Assembly: GCA_958417225.1 (NCBI GenBank)
Contig: CATZCM010000002.1
Coordinates: 1 to 64,000, forward strand
Source of the DNA: an uncultured Eubacteriales bacterium
GTDB taxonomy: Bacteria; Bacillota; Clostridia; Oscillospirales; Acutalibacteraceae
DNA length: 64,000 nucleotides
Direction: 5' to 3'
The notes below the pieces were generated by a model, which made no database searches, had not been told where the DNA came from, and saw nothing but the letters and a program-made list of their open reading frames with translations. Positions 44,455 to 52,858 of this stretch are shown piece by piece (the first letter of the stretch is position 1; each line of letters starts with the position of its first letter). The position numbers and the translations under genes were made by a program.

Positions 44455-46200
44455 GTGAGAAAAAAATCAAAGACTGCCCCAACGGGGCAGTCGATGGTAA
44501 AAGGAGCAGCTATACTTGCTTCTAGTGTCATTATAGTAAAAATTATTGGCTTTGTGTATAAGCTGTTAATTGGAAGAATGTTAGGTGGTTTAGGATTAGG
44601 CTGTTTTGGAACAGCATATGATTTGTATGGCCCAATAGAATCCCTTGCAAATGCAGGATTCCCTGTGGCTATATCTAAATTAGTGTCAGATTACATGGCA
44701 AGAGGGAGATATCGGGATATACGAAAGCTTCATAAACTTTCTATTCCCATTTTTATTTTTACGGGATCCCTTGCCTTTTTAATCATGGTGGGATTTTCTT
44801 TCCCATATGTTTGGATTTCAGAAAGCCCTGGAGCACTTTATGCAACTTTGTTTCTTTCTCCAACAGTGTTTTTTGTGTGCATGATGTCAATATACAAGGG
44901 ATATTATCAAGGTCTTGGTAATATGCTACCAACTGCGAAAACTGAAATCATAGAGGCCTTAAGTAAATTAATTGTTGGGTTTGTATCTGTAATTGCAGTT
45001 TTTAACTTTGTAAAAAAATTCTTCGGTATAAGTGGGTCTCAAAAAGTAAGCGAAAATTCGGATGCAATGCAATACGTCGCTGCATCAGCTATATTTGGTG
45101 TTACGTTTGGTGCATTGATGGCGTTTTTGTATGTTTTCTTTTTTCATAAAAAAAATGGTGATGGAATAACAAAGGAGCAATTGAAATCATCCCCTACGCC
45201 GTTTAGTTTGAAACAAATTTTCATTAGTCTTATAAAATTATCAATACCAATAGGATTAGCTGCCTTAGTTATGAATATTGGAGGTGTAATCGATGCAGTT
45301 ATAGTAAAAAGAAGGCTTAAAGAGTTGATGGAAAATAGCTCTACGGCACAAATAATACTTAATATGTATCCAAATGATATTGCAACAGAAATTATTGTGA
45401 AAAAACAAGTGAATCTATATTTGTATGGGTGTATGGGCTATGTGACCACTTTTACTTTATTAGTACCTAGTATAACCCAGATGCTAGGAGTTAGTGCGCT
45501 TCCGAAAGTCGCTGCTGCCTGGGTAAAAAAGGATAAGGTTATGCTGAAACAAAGTGTGGAAACAGTTATACGTCTTACTTCTATTGTAGCAATTCCAGCT
45601 GGTATCGCATTTATTGCTATGGGTGGAAATATATTGGAACTTGTTTATGGTGATACAAAGATTTGTGAAGTGCATATTGCTTCTAAGCTGTCTATAATCT
45701 TGAGCTTAGCTATGGTGTTCGTTTCGTTTAGCACTCCTATATTTAGTATGCTTCAAGCAGTGGGTCTTGCTAAGCTTCCGCTGAAATTGTTGATTTTTGG
45801 GGTTACAATCAAAATTATTTGTAATTATATACTGGTTGGTATCCCTGCTATAAATATCCAGGGGGCGGGAACAGGTACTTTGATATGCTATATTTTTGTT
45901 ACAACCGCAGCTTTTTATAGACTATGCAAAAGAACAAGAGTATTTCCAAATTTCGTTGTAGTATTTGTAAAACCAATTATTGCGGCATTTGTATCTGTCA
46001 TGTTAAGCAAAATATTGCAAAGGTTTCTTTCTTGTTTTATTCCTTTTAAAATTAATGTACTTATTACGTTATGCATAATAGTTATATTGTATTTTGTGTT
46101 GTTGCTATTATTTGGAGGAATATTAAAATCTGATATAAAATCGTTTCCTAAGGGAGAAAAAATCGTAAAAGTACTTGAAAAAATTAAATGGATAAGATAA
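44455..46200 (+). CDS. SpoVB/MurJ-like oligosaccharide-lipid flippase
   Basis: 581 aa with about 14 membrane helices. It starts at GTG 44455. The first helix region G-A-A-I-L-A-S-S-V-I-I-V-K-I-I-G-F-V-Y-K and Y-x-x-Y-Y-Q-G-L-G-N-M-x-P-T-A are typical of the SpoVB/YtgP branch of the MOP superfamily, which flips cell-wall precursor lipids; SpoVB itself is needed for the spore cortex. I cannot separate SpoVB from a general YtgP-type protein here. Confidence 0.85.
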   Translation: MRKKSKTAPTGQSMVKGAAILASSVIIVKIIGFVYKLLIGRMLGGLGLGCFGTAYDLYGPIESLANAGFPVAISKLVSDYMARGRYRDIRKLHKLSIPIFIFTGSLAFLIMVGFSFPYVWISESPGALYATLFLSPTVFFVCMMSIYKGYYQGLGNMLPTAKTEIIEALSKLIVGFVSVIAVFNFVKKFFGISGSQKVSENSDAMQYVAASAIFGVTFGALMAFLYVFFFHKKNGDGITKEQLKSSPTPFSLKQIFISLIKLSIPIGLAALVMNIGGVIDAVIVKRRLKELMENSSTAQIILNMYPNDIATEIIVKKQVNLYLYGCMGYVTTFTLLVPSITQMLGVSALPKVAAAWVKKDKVMLKQSVETVIRLTSIVAIPAGIAFIAMGGNILELVYGDTKICEVHIASKLSIILSLAMVFVSFSTPIFSMLQAVGLAKLPLKLLIFGVTIKIICNYILVGIPAINIQGAGTGTLICYIFVTTAAFYRLCKRTRVFPNFVVVFVKPIIAAFVSVMLSKILQRFLSCFIPFKINVLITLCIIVILYFVLLLLFGGILKSDIKSFPKGEKIVKVLEKIKWIR

Positions 46201-46346
46201 AATAAATGTTGTGTATATGACTTTTGGATGTGGTTGCTTTTATTTAGTGTGAAATAGGTTAATAGATAATAGTTGTTCGTATGTTTGTTCACAGAGATGA
46301 TCTGTTGAATATATAAATTTGATTTTAAAAATTGGAGGTCAAAAAA

Positions 46347-46625
46347 ATGAATAGAAATGAACTTGTGTCAGAAATCTCAAAGAAAACAGGCTATGACAAA
46401 AAAGAAATAGACAAGGTTTTAGTTTCTTTTATGGACGTAGTTGAAGATGCAGTTAAGGCAGATGACAAAGTACAACTCGTAGGATTCGGTACCTTTGAGA
46501 GACGCAGTCGTGCAGCTAGAACTGGTAGGGATCCTAGAACTGGTGCTGAAATTAAAATCCCAGCATGTAACGTTCCAGCTTTTAAAGCAGGCAAGAAATT
46601 CAAAGACGCTGTAGCTGGAGAGTAA
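46347..46625 (+). CDS. hup: DNA-binding protein HU
   Basis: 92 aa from the ATG at 46347 following TTGGAGG (the frame is open further upstream from a TTG without a site). Typical HU: N-terminal dimer helices and the arm G-F-G-T-F-E-R-R-x-R-A-A-R-T-G-R-D-P. It starts the hup-rqcP-yabP-yabQ-divIC-yabR block. Confidence 0.97.
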   Translation: MNRNELVSEISKKTGYDKKEIDKVLVSFMDVVEDAVKADDKVQLVGFGTFERRSRAARTGRDPRTGAEIKIPACNVPAFKAGKKFKDAVAGE

Positions 46626-46647
46626 GAGATTTGATTTTATACATTGA

Positions 46648-46680
46648 GCGATCTCTATTTTAATAGGGGTCGCATTTTGT
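46648..46680 (+). terminator. Terminator after hup
   Basis: GCGATCTCTAT pairs with ATAGGGGTCGC (two G-T pairs) around TTTA, followed by ATTTTGTTTT. It would leave hup more highly expressed than the genes after it. Confidence 0.7.
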
Positions 46681-46697
46681 TTTGGAGGGGGAATTTT

Positions 46698-46943
46698 ATG
46701 AGACTTGATAAATATTTAAAAGTATCACGATTAATAAAGAGACGAACAATCGCAAATCAGGTTTGTGATGCCGGAAAGGTTTTAGTTAACGGGAAAATCG
46801 CCAGGGCCAGCTATGACGTGAAATTATCAGATGTTATTGAATTTTCTTTCGGAGGTCACACTACTAAATTGGAAGTGTTATCATTAGTTCCAGCAGTGAG
46901 AAAAGAAGAAGCTGAGTCTATGTATAGAATCATGTCTCAATAA
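46698..46943 (+). CDS. rqcP: S4-domain RNA-binding protein RqcP (YabO)
   Basis: 81 aa from the ATG at 46698 after GGAGGGGG. S4 domain M-R-L-D-K-Y-L-K-V-S-R-L-I-K-R-R-T-x-A. RqcP stabilises the peptidyl-tRNA during RqcH-driven Ala-tailing of stalled ribosome products. Conserved position next to yabP/yabQ. Confidence 0.92.
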   Translation: MRLDKYLKVSRLIKRRTIANQVCDAGKVLVNGKIARASYDVKLSDVIEFSFGGHTTKLEVLSLVPAVRKEEAESMYRIMSQ

Positions 46944-47096
46944 CTTTTTTTATAGTATGGGTTAATTTATCAAATTTATTCATGGCCAAACTCGTTTATG
47001 GATTTTTGTAAATGAAGAAGGTCAAGTTAAATATTCGTATGTTGTAATATTTACTCCTTTACTTATCATAAAGATTATCATAAGGAGTGATTTTAC

Positions 47097-47378
47097 ATGA
47101 TCGAAGAAAATAAAAAATTGAAAATGCCACACGATTTGTCGATGAAAGACCGAAAAATCCTAAAACTTAGTGGGGTGTCAGATGTTGGTAGTTTTGATGA
47201 CCAGATGGTTGTGGTAACTACTGACCTTGGTGAATTACATGTTCAAGGAAAAAATTTGCATGTGAGCAAACTCAACCTTGCTAATGGAGAAGTGGATATT
47301 GATGGATTAATTGTTGCACTTGTTTATTCTGGTGACAGTAAAACAAATAAAGGTTTACTATCAAAAATTTTTAAGTGA
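47097..47378 (+). CDS. yabP: Sporulation protein YabP
   Basis: 93 aa, YabP/YqfC family: starts with H-D-L-S-M-K-D-R-K-I-L-K-L-S-G-V and has L-x-V-x-x-L-N-L-x-x-G-E-V-x-I-D-G. Known in Bacillus as a spore-coat-related protein under sigma-E; it is limited to spore formers. Follows a 150-base gap with TAAGGAG ribosome site. Confidence 0.92.
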   Translation: MIEENKKLKMPHDLSMKDRKILKLSGVSDVGSFDDQMVVVTTDLGELHVQGKNLHVSKLNLANGEVDIDGLIVALVYSGDSKTNKGLLSKIFK

Positions 47379-47393
47379 GTGAGGTAGATATAT

Positions 47394-47753
47394 TTGTTAG
47401 ATGGTCAGTTTACTTCATTTCAAATGTGCTGGTTTTCCATTTTGCTGGGTTTTGGGCTTGGTTTAATGTATGACATTGTTACTCTTCCATGTGTGGTTAC
47501 TAAGTGCAGTTTATGGATTGTGAATGTGAAAGACATAATTTATTTTTTTGTGGCAGGTGTGTGTACGTTCCTATTTTTACTTGCGGTGAATTTTGGGCAA
47601 CTAAGATACTTCATTTTGTGTGGAGAATTTGTTGGTTGGTTGCTTTGTCATTTGACTATCGGGAGAGTTCTTTTATATCTGTTTCAGAAAGTCAAGGGGT
47701 TAATACTTTTATTTTGTTATAGTGAAAAACGAAAAAGCATATCAAAAACATAA
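47394..47753 (+). CDS. yabQ: Spore cortex protein YabQ
   Basis: 119 aa, TTG start at 47394, 15 bases after yabP. Three or four membrane helices; the opening Q-F-x-x-F-x-x-x-x-x-x-G-x-G-L-G-L-x-Y-D matches YabQ, a mother-cell membrane protein needed for cortex formation. Shorter than many relatives at the C-terminus. Confidence 0.85.
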   Translation: MLDGQFTSFQMCWFSILLGFGLGLMYDIVTLPCVVTKCSLWIVNVKDIIYFFVAGVCTFLFLLAVNFGQLRYFILCGEFVGWLLCHLTIGRVLLYLFQKVKGLILLFCYSEKRKSISKT

Positions 47754-47837
47754 CTTTTCGTAAAAAAATATTGAAAAAAAGTGTAGTTTAATATATAATT
47801 AATGTGTTGCAGCTTGAGGCAAAGGAAGTGAAATAAT

Positions 47838-48131
47838 TTGAAAGTAGTGAAGTCTAAGAAAAAAAAATATAATTTTTTCTTCAAGTTGTTAATCTTGCTT
47901 GTGGGAGGAAGCTCTATAGTTAGCCTTGTAGGATTACAGATGAGTATAAATTCTAAACGCAAAGAAATGAAAGATCTTCAAGAGGGGTTACTCGTACAAA
48001 AAATGAAAAATAATAAGTTAAAAGATTCGATATCGTCAAAAACGAGTGATAACGATGAGTATGTAAAAAAAATTGCTCGTAAAAGACTTGACTTTGCGGA
48101 ACAATCGGAAAGAGTTTTTGTAGTTCCGTAG
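47838..48131 (+). CDS. divIC: Septum formation initiator DivIC (FtsB-like)
   Basis: 97 aa, TTG start at 47838 after AAAGGAAG. A basic inside tail, one membrane helix (about 12-32), then a coiled coil and a D-E-Y-V-K-K-I-A-R-K-R-L-D-F-A-x-x-x-E-R-V-F end typical of DivIC/FtsB. It works with FtsL and DivIB at the division site. Position between yabQ and yabR is conserved. Confidence 0.88.
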   Translation: MKVVKSKKKKYNFFFKLLILLVGGSSIVSLVGLQMSINSKRKEMKDLQEGLLVQKMKNNKLKDSISSKTSDNDEYVKKIARKRLDFAEQSERVFVVP

Positions 48132-48204
48132 GTTTAAGGATATATTTTTGGACCAAAATAAGAATATCAATTATTTTAATTTTTAGAGGAGGATAAATTT
48201 TTTT

Positions 48205-48648
48205 ATGCAAATGGAAATAGGAACAATCTTGGAAGGAAAAGTTACAGGAATTACAAAGTTTGGGGCATTTGTAGATTTAGGTGAAGGTCACACAGGAATG
48301 GTGCATATATCTGAAATTGCACCGGTTTTTGTAAATGAAATTCGCGATCATATCGCACAAGATCAGGTGGTTAAGGTTAAAATTATAAATATATCCGATG
48401 ATGGAAAGATTGCGTTGTCAATTAAACAAGCAATGGAAAATAAAAAGCCACAGACAAATTTTAAAAAGAAAAATATAAAAGACAATTGGCAAAATACGAA
48501 AAAAAATCGGGAACCTCAAAGCTTTGAGGATATGCTTGCTAAATTTAAACAAGTGAGCGATGAAAGAATGTCAGATTTAAAAAGAATGAATGACTCAAAA
48601 AGAGGTAGTGCAACCCCTAAGCGTGGTGGAAATTCACATCAGAGATAA
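48205..48648 (+). CDS. S1-domain RNA-binding protein (YabR-like)
   Basis: 147 aa. S1 domain at residues 4-73 (G-T-I-L-E-G-K-V-T-G-I-T-K-F-G-A-F-V-D-L), then a basic, low-complexity tail rich in Lys, Asn and Arg. Same place as yabR in Bacillus. The stop overlaps the start of the next gene (TAATG). Confidence 0.9.
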   Translation: MQMEIGTILEGKVTGITKFGAFVDLGEGHTGMVHISEIAPVFVNEIRDHIAQDQVVKVKIINISDDGKIALSIKQAMENKKPQTNFKKKNIKDNWQNTKKNREPQSFEDMLAKFKQVSDERMSDLKRMNDSKRGSATPKRGGNSHQR

Positions 48649-49856
48649 TGGTTATGAAAATGAAAAAAAATTTTGGTATTATAAATGCAAAAATTTACAC
48701 AATGTGTGATGTATTTAGCTCTAAAGAAAATAACCTTGGAATAATAAATAATGGGTTTGTACTTGTGTCAGATGGAAAAATAATTGAAGTTGGGGATATG
48801 ACGAACTATTTGGGGCAATGTGAAAGTACCTTTGAAGCAAATGGTATGTCTTTATATCCAGGTTTTGTGGATGCACATACGCACTTGGGTGTTTTTAATA
48901 ATGGACTTGCTTTCGAGGGTTCTGATGGAAATGAAGATTCTGATCCTGTTACTCCTGGGCTTAGAGCTTTGGATGCGGTTAATCCTCAAGATGTGTGTTT
49001 TACAGAGGCTTTGCGTGCTGGTGTAACTACCGTTCTAACAAGTCCAGGAAGTGCCAATCCAATTGCTGGGCAAATTTTGGCTGTGAAAACACTCGGAAAT
49101 AGAGTAGATGAAATGATCGTGAAATCACCTGTTGCTATGAAATTTTCACTTGGTGAAAACCCAAAGTCAGTGTATCATGATAAGGATAAATCTCCTGTTA
49201 CTAGAATGGCAACTGCAGCTTTGATTAGAGATGCACTTTGTAAAGCAAAAAAGTATTTTATAGATAAAAAGAATTTTTATGAAAATTCGGAAAAATACGA
49301 TGAACCGGAATTTGATTTTGATTGTGAGGCCTTGTGCCCTCTTTTTGACAAAAGTATGCAAGCGCATTTCCATGCCCATCGGGCAGATGATATATTTACA
49401 GCTATCCGTATTGCTAAAGAGTTCGATTTGGAGTATGTAATAGTACATGGAACAGAAGGACATCTGATAGCAGATGACTTGGTTGCAGAAAATACAAGAG
49501 TGTTGGCCGGCCCATTTCTTAGTGATAGATCTAAACCTGAACTTATGAATATGACCCCTAAGGGTGTAGGCATTATGGCTACAAAAGGTATTTTAATGGC
49601 AATTGTTACTGATCATCCGGAAACTCCTATACAATATTTACCTGTTTGTGCGGCTATTGCTGTAAGAGAAGGGCTTAGTTATGGCACAGCATTGAAATCA
49701 ATTACGATTGATGCTGCCAAAATTTGTGGAATAGATGATAGAGTTGGATCAATTGAAACCGGTAAAGACGCAGATTTTGCTTTATTTAATGGGGATCCAC
49801 TACTTTTGTCAAATCCCATTGCAGTATGGTGTAACGGTGAATACTGCAAATTTTAA
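48648..49856 (+). CDS. Amidohydrolase (imidazolonepropionase-like metal-dependent hydrolase)
   Basis: 402 aa, ATG at 48648 overlapping the previous stop. Metal site motif G-F-V-D-A-H-T-H-L-G (about 72-81), further ligands in H-F-H-A-H-R and V-I-V-H-G-T-E-G-H, and the Asp in I-V-T-D-H-P. The C-terminus is the usual small beta sandwich (K-D-A-D-F-A-L-F-N-G-D-P). This clostridial group has no proven substrate; imide or cyclic amide hydrolysis is the family activity. Confidence 0.9.
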   Translation: MVMKMKKNFGIINAKIYTMCDVFSSKENNLGIINNGFVLVSDGKIIEVGDMTNYLGQCESTFEANGMSLYPGFVDAHTHLGVFNNGLAFEGSDGNEDSDPVTPGLRALDAVNPQDVCFTEALRAGVTTVLTSPGSANPIAGQILAVKTLGNRVDEMIVKSPVAMKFSLGENPKSVYHDKDKSPVTRMATAALIRDALCKAKKYFIDKKNFYENSEKYDEPEFDFDCEALCPLFDKSMQAHFHAHRADDIFTAIRIAKEFDLEYVIVHGTEGHLIADDLVAENTRVLAGPFLSDRSKPELMNMTPKGVGIMATKGILMAIVTDHPETPIQYLPVCAAIAVREGLSYGTALKSITIDAAKICGIDDRVGSIETGKDADFALFNGDPLLLSNPIAVWCNGEYCKF

Positions 49857-49936
49857 TTATAGTACTAATTTTAAAGAGTTGAACTTTAACTTTTGAAATT
49901 TCGCATTATTATGTCAAAATAATAGTGCTCTTAAAT

Positions 49937-49966
49937 AAGGCTATGTGAATACTTTTGCGTAGCCTT
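49937..49966 (+). terminator. Terminator after the amidohydrolase
   Basis: AAGGCTATG pairs with CGTAGCCTT around a 12-base loop; only a short T-containing stretch follows. Confidence 0.55.
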
Positions 49967-50054
49967 GATTGTATAGCTAGAAACTATTACATTAATTTGT
50001 ATAAGTATACTTGTTATTGAGAGATAAGTTAAAATTAATAATAGGAGATAAAAA

Positions 50055-50987
50055 ATGGAATTTATACATAAGTCAGTGCTTTTGTCTGAAACAGTGGAAA
50101 GTTTGAACGTGATTCCAAATGGGGTGTACGTTGATGGAACGGCAGGTGGCGGTGGTCATTCTTCCAAAATTTTGGAAAGATTGAATGAAGAAGGGAAGTT
50201 GATATGTATTGATCAGGACCCTGACGCGATTGAACACCTGAAAGCGAAGTTTGCGGGAAAGTCAAACGTCATTGTTGTTAAATCAAATTTTGCTGATGTT
50301 AAAAGTGCTGTGAAAAATCTGGGATTTTATAAAGTTAACGGTGTAATCTTAGATTTGGGCGTATCTTCTTATCAATTGGATACATCTGAAAGAGGTTTTT
50401 CTTATCATCAAAATGCGCATTTAGATATGCGTATGAGCAAAAATGGTGTATCTGCATATGATTTGGTGAATGGATTGAGTAAAGAGGATTTGAGTAAAAT
50501 TTTATTTGAATATGCAGAAGAGAAGTATGCTGGGTTAATTGCAAATGCAATAGTAAAATCACGAAAAGTGTCACCTATAGAAACTACTATACAACTTGTG
50601 GATGTGATAAAAAGTGCGTTACCAGCTAAAGTATTGAGAAAGGATTCACATCCTGCCAAGAAAACTTTTCAAGCTCTGAGAATTGCAGTTAATGACGAGT
50701 TAGAAAGTTTATCTCGCGGACTTGATGAAGCATTTGATATTTTGAAAATTGATGGTAGGTTATCAGTTATTACATTTCACTCTATTGAGGACAGAATTGT
50801 AAAACAACGCATGAAATCATGGAGCATAGGATGCACATGTCCACCAGATTTTCCTGTGTGTGTTTGTGGAAATGAACCAAAAGCTCAAATTATTACAAAA
50901 AAACCTATTATTCCGAGTGAATATGAACTTAATGAAAATAATAGAAGTCGAAGTGCCAAATTAAGAGTTTGTACCCGAATACGGTGA
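50055..50987 (+). CDS. rsmH: 16S rRNA (cytosine-1402-N4) methyltransferase RsmH
   Basis: 310 aa, full length. SAM-binding D-G-T-A-G-G-G-G-H-S (28-37), L-D-L-G-V-S-S-Y-Q-L-D and R-G-F-S-Y-x-x-x-A-x-L-D-M-R-M, and the end V-I-T-F-H-S-I-E-D-R-I-V-K. It methylates C1402 in the decoding centre. Normally it opens the division/cell-wall cluster with ftsL and a PBP gene behind it; here it stands alone. Confidence 0.96.
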   Translation: MEFIHKSVLLSETVESLNVIPNGVYVDGTAGGGGHSSKILERLNEEGKLICIDQDPDAIEHLKAKFAGKSNVIVVKSNFADVKSAVKNLGFYKVNGVILDLGVSSYQLDTSERGFSYHQNAHLDMRMSKNGVSAYDLVNGLSKEDLSKILFEYAEEKYAGLIANAIVKSRKVSPIETTIQLVDVIKSALPAKVLRKDSHPAKKTFQALRIAVNDELESLSRGLDEAFDILKIDGRLSVITFHSIEDRIVKQRMKSWSIGCTCPPDFPVCVCGNEPKAQIITKKPIIPSEYELNENNRSRSAKLRVCTRIR

Positions 50988-51299
50988 TTTAATACTAGTA
51001 GGGGTTTCAAATATTTTTTAGGTGCTATTCACGGAGTAGATGATTATATCAATAAGGATAGGTTTAAAAGAACATTTTAATTTGTTATGTAGTTTTTATC
51101 TAATCGAATTTTGTAAACAAAAAGGCTGTTGCTTGTGATTTTACTCACTTGCAACAGCTTTTAATTATGTTCATCATCGTATAAAATGGAGAAATGATGA
51201 TAATCTCGAATTCTGTTGTGAACTGTTCCACAACGTTAGCAATATCTTGAAATTAACTGAATTTATTCGATTAACTAAACTTTATTAAGCGTTCATTCT
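50988..51299. other. Intergenic stretch with a bidirectional terminator
   Basis: No gene seen in the 312 bases between rsmH and the convergent 103-aa gene. A strong hairpin is at 51119-51163. Confidence 0.5.
51119..51163. terminator. Bidirectional terminator
   Basis: AAAGGCTGTTGC..GTGA pairs with TCAC..GCAACAGCTTT; the T tract is better on the minus strand (TTTTTG), so it can serve the convergent gene at 51300 as well as rsmH. Confidence 0.75.
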
Positions 51300-51611
51300 T
51301 TAAGCTTGTTCAGCAAGCGCTCTGTGTAACCAAGCATCTGCTACATCTATTGCTTCATACAATGTTGGTTTCTTACTTGCCTTAATTAACCTTTTTTGTT
51401 TGCTAAGATTCGGATCAGTACTAAAAAGCTTAATGCTTACTTCATCAGCCACGTCCAAATCTTGAGATTTTTTTGTACTTTTAATTTCCATCTGGGCGAT
51501 ATACGCATCAGATGAATCACCATAATAAATAATATTTTTACAACGAACTAACGGTTTATCTTTATACATAGGAAACTTTGTTTTTTGTTTAGCGGCAGAT
51601 ACAGCAGACAT
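51300..51611 (-). CDS. Conserved clostridial protein of unknown function (103 aa)
   Basis: Start ATG 51611 follows TTGGAGG; the longer frame has no site. A soluble alpha/beta protein with P-L-V-R-C-K-N-I-I-Y-Y-G-D near the N-terminus and a helical end. I have an impression of similar small proteins in Oscillospirales genomes but cannot name a family. The two tRNAs upstream on the same strand are close enough to be cotranscribed. Confidence 0.7.
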   Translation of the reverse strand: MSAVSAAKQKTKFPMYKDKPLVRCKNIIYYGDSSDAYIAQMEIKSTKKSQDLDVADEVSIKLFSTDPNLSKQKRLIKASKKPTLYEAIDVADAWLHRALAEQA

Positions 51612-51678
51612 AAATTTTCCTCCAATCATTATGAAAACGAAAACCCCTTTCATCGCGATGAGTCGATAAAGGGGATCG

Positions 51679-51754
51679 TGGAGCTGATAATGCGATTCGA
51701 ACGCACGACCTCATCCTTACCAAGGATGTGCTCTGCCTACTGAGCTATATCAGC
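51679..51754 (-). tRNA. tRNA-Thr (GGT)
   Basis: Minus strand: acceptor GCTGATA/TATCAGC, anticodon loop C-T-T-GGT-A-A region of the 5-bp stem ATCCT/AGGAT, T-loop GTTCGAATC, encoded CCA. Confidence 0.93.
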
Positions 51755-51759
51755 AATGA

Positions 51760-51835
51760 TGGCAGGGGCAGAAGGACTTGAACCCTCGGCACGTGGTTTT
51801 GGAGACCACTGCTCTACCAACTGAGCTATACCCCT
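51760..51835 (-). tRNA. tRNA-Trp (CCA)
   Basis: Minus strand: acceptor AGGGGTA/TGCCCCT with one mismatch, anticodon loop C-T-CCA-A-A, T-loop GTTCAAGTC, discriminator G and encoded CCA. Confidence 0.95.
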
Positions 51836-51959
51836 ACAACAATTATATGATATCATTTTATTTTTCAAATGTCAATACCATTTTAAAAAATTTTTTTGTA
51901 ACATCTTTTTTCTTAATTGCGTATGATATATTAAATTACTTAAAAGGAGGAAATGCATA

Positions 51960-52079
51960 ATGTGTAACAACGGATTCGGCGGCTGCTCATGGATCATTCT
52001 TCTCATAGTTATTCTATGTTGCTGCTGCAACAACGACGATCGCCGTGACAGCCATTGCGGAGGTTCCAGCTGTTGCTAA
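51960..52079 (+). CDS. Tiny Cys/Gly-rich membrane peptide (39 aa)
   Basis: ATG 51960 follows AAAGGAGG. The product M-C-N-N-G-F-G-G-C-S-W-I-I-L-L-I... has one short hydrophobic span, a run of four cysteines and a Cys-Gly-rich end. This resembles YjcZ/SscA-type small spore proteins in build (G-F-G-G, a W-I-I-L-L-I helix), though the similarity is too short to be firm. A strong terminator follows. Confidence 0.65.
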   Translation: MCNNGFGGCSWIILLIVILCCCCNNDDRRDSHCGGSSCC

Positions 52080-52119
52080 TTGATGAAATATAAGTTTTAT
52101 CAATTTTAGCATTTTTTCG

Positions 52120-52158
52120 ATCGGGTAGGAGATTTTATCCCCTGCCCGACTTTTTTTT
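52120..52158 (+). terminator. Terminator of the tiny Cys-rich gene
   Basis: TCGGGTAGG pairs with CCTGCCCGA (small bulge) and is followed by CTTTTTTTT. Confidence 0.85.
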
Positions 52159-52685
52159 GTTTGCCGTGTGTTACAGATAAACAAAGGGGATTTACTACAG
52201 ATTTGGTTTTGGAAATTTTTAATTGAGGATGGAGTATTTGTATGGTGGTGAGCTTGAAAGAAGTCAAATGTGAGAAGTGAAAAATGTTTTGTGATTGATA
52301 CCTAGAAATACTGAACTAAAAGAAATATTTGAAATGGGACATTTTTTACGTAAAACGTGGTTCAAGTTTTTTTTAAGTTTAAGTTGAGATGTATATGGAG
52401 GAGAAAAAATTTCTCCTGATTGATGCAGGGATTGAGATAAGTAAAGTCCTAATTGATTTTGCATTTTGAAGTGTTGAGAAGGTTAGTAGCAAATGATTTA
52501 TTGTAATTTCACGCTGAATAGAGACAATATAATTATGAAAAAATACGTGGATTCTCATTACTTGTTTTTTACGTAGATTTCATGGTTAAATCGTAGTTAG
52601 TGAAGAATTTTGCAATTATCACTAATTGCCTTAATATTGCTTTTATTTAGTCTAAATATATTTAAATGTTTTTATGTTAATTATA
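52159..52685. other. Long intergenic stretch, no gene seen
   Basis: About 530 bases of AT-rich DNA with short frames lacking ribosome sites. I found no hairpin or repeat that stands out. Confidence 0.4.
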
Positions 52686-52714
52686 TTGACAAATAATACT
52701 GTTGTGTATATAAT
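52686..52714 (+). promoter_or_regulatory. Promoter of the giant effector operon
   Basis: TTGACA and TATAAT with a 17-base gap, a consensus sigma-A promoter. It leaves a leader of about 140 bases before the first gene. Confidence 0.75.
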
Positions 52715-52858
52715 GTAATTAGTTTAAATGTAACTTTTGTTTTGAATTACATTATAAAAGATTGAGAAAAGAAATATTTTAGGGTAGAAAAATAAATAAA
52801 AAAATTTGAGTATTTTATCGATGATAACTTACAAGAATTTTAAAAGGGGCGGCTGAAT

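Noticed and set aside
51870..51960. Long frame reading into the 39-aa gene region from 51778
   Set aside because: It runs across the tRNA-Trp gene in antisense and ends before the real small ORF begins.
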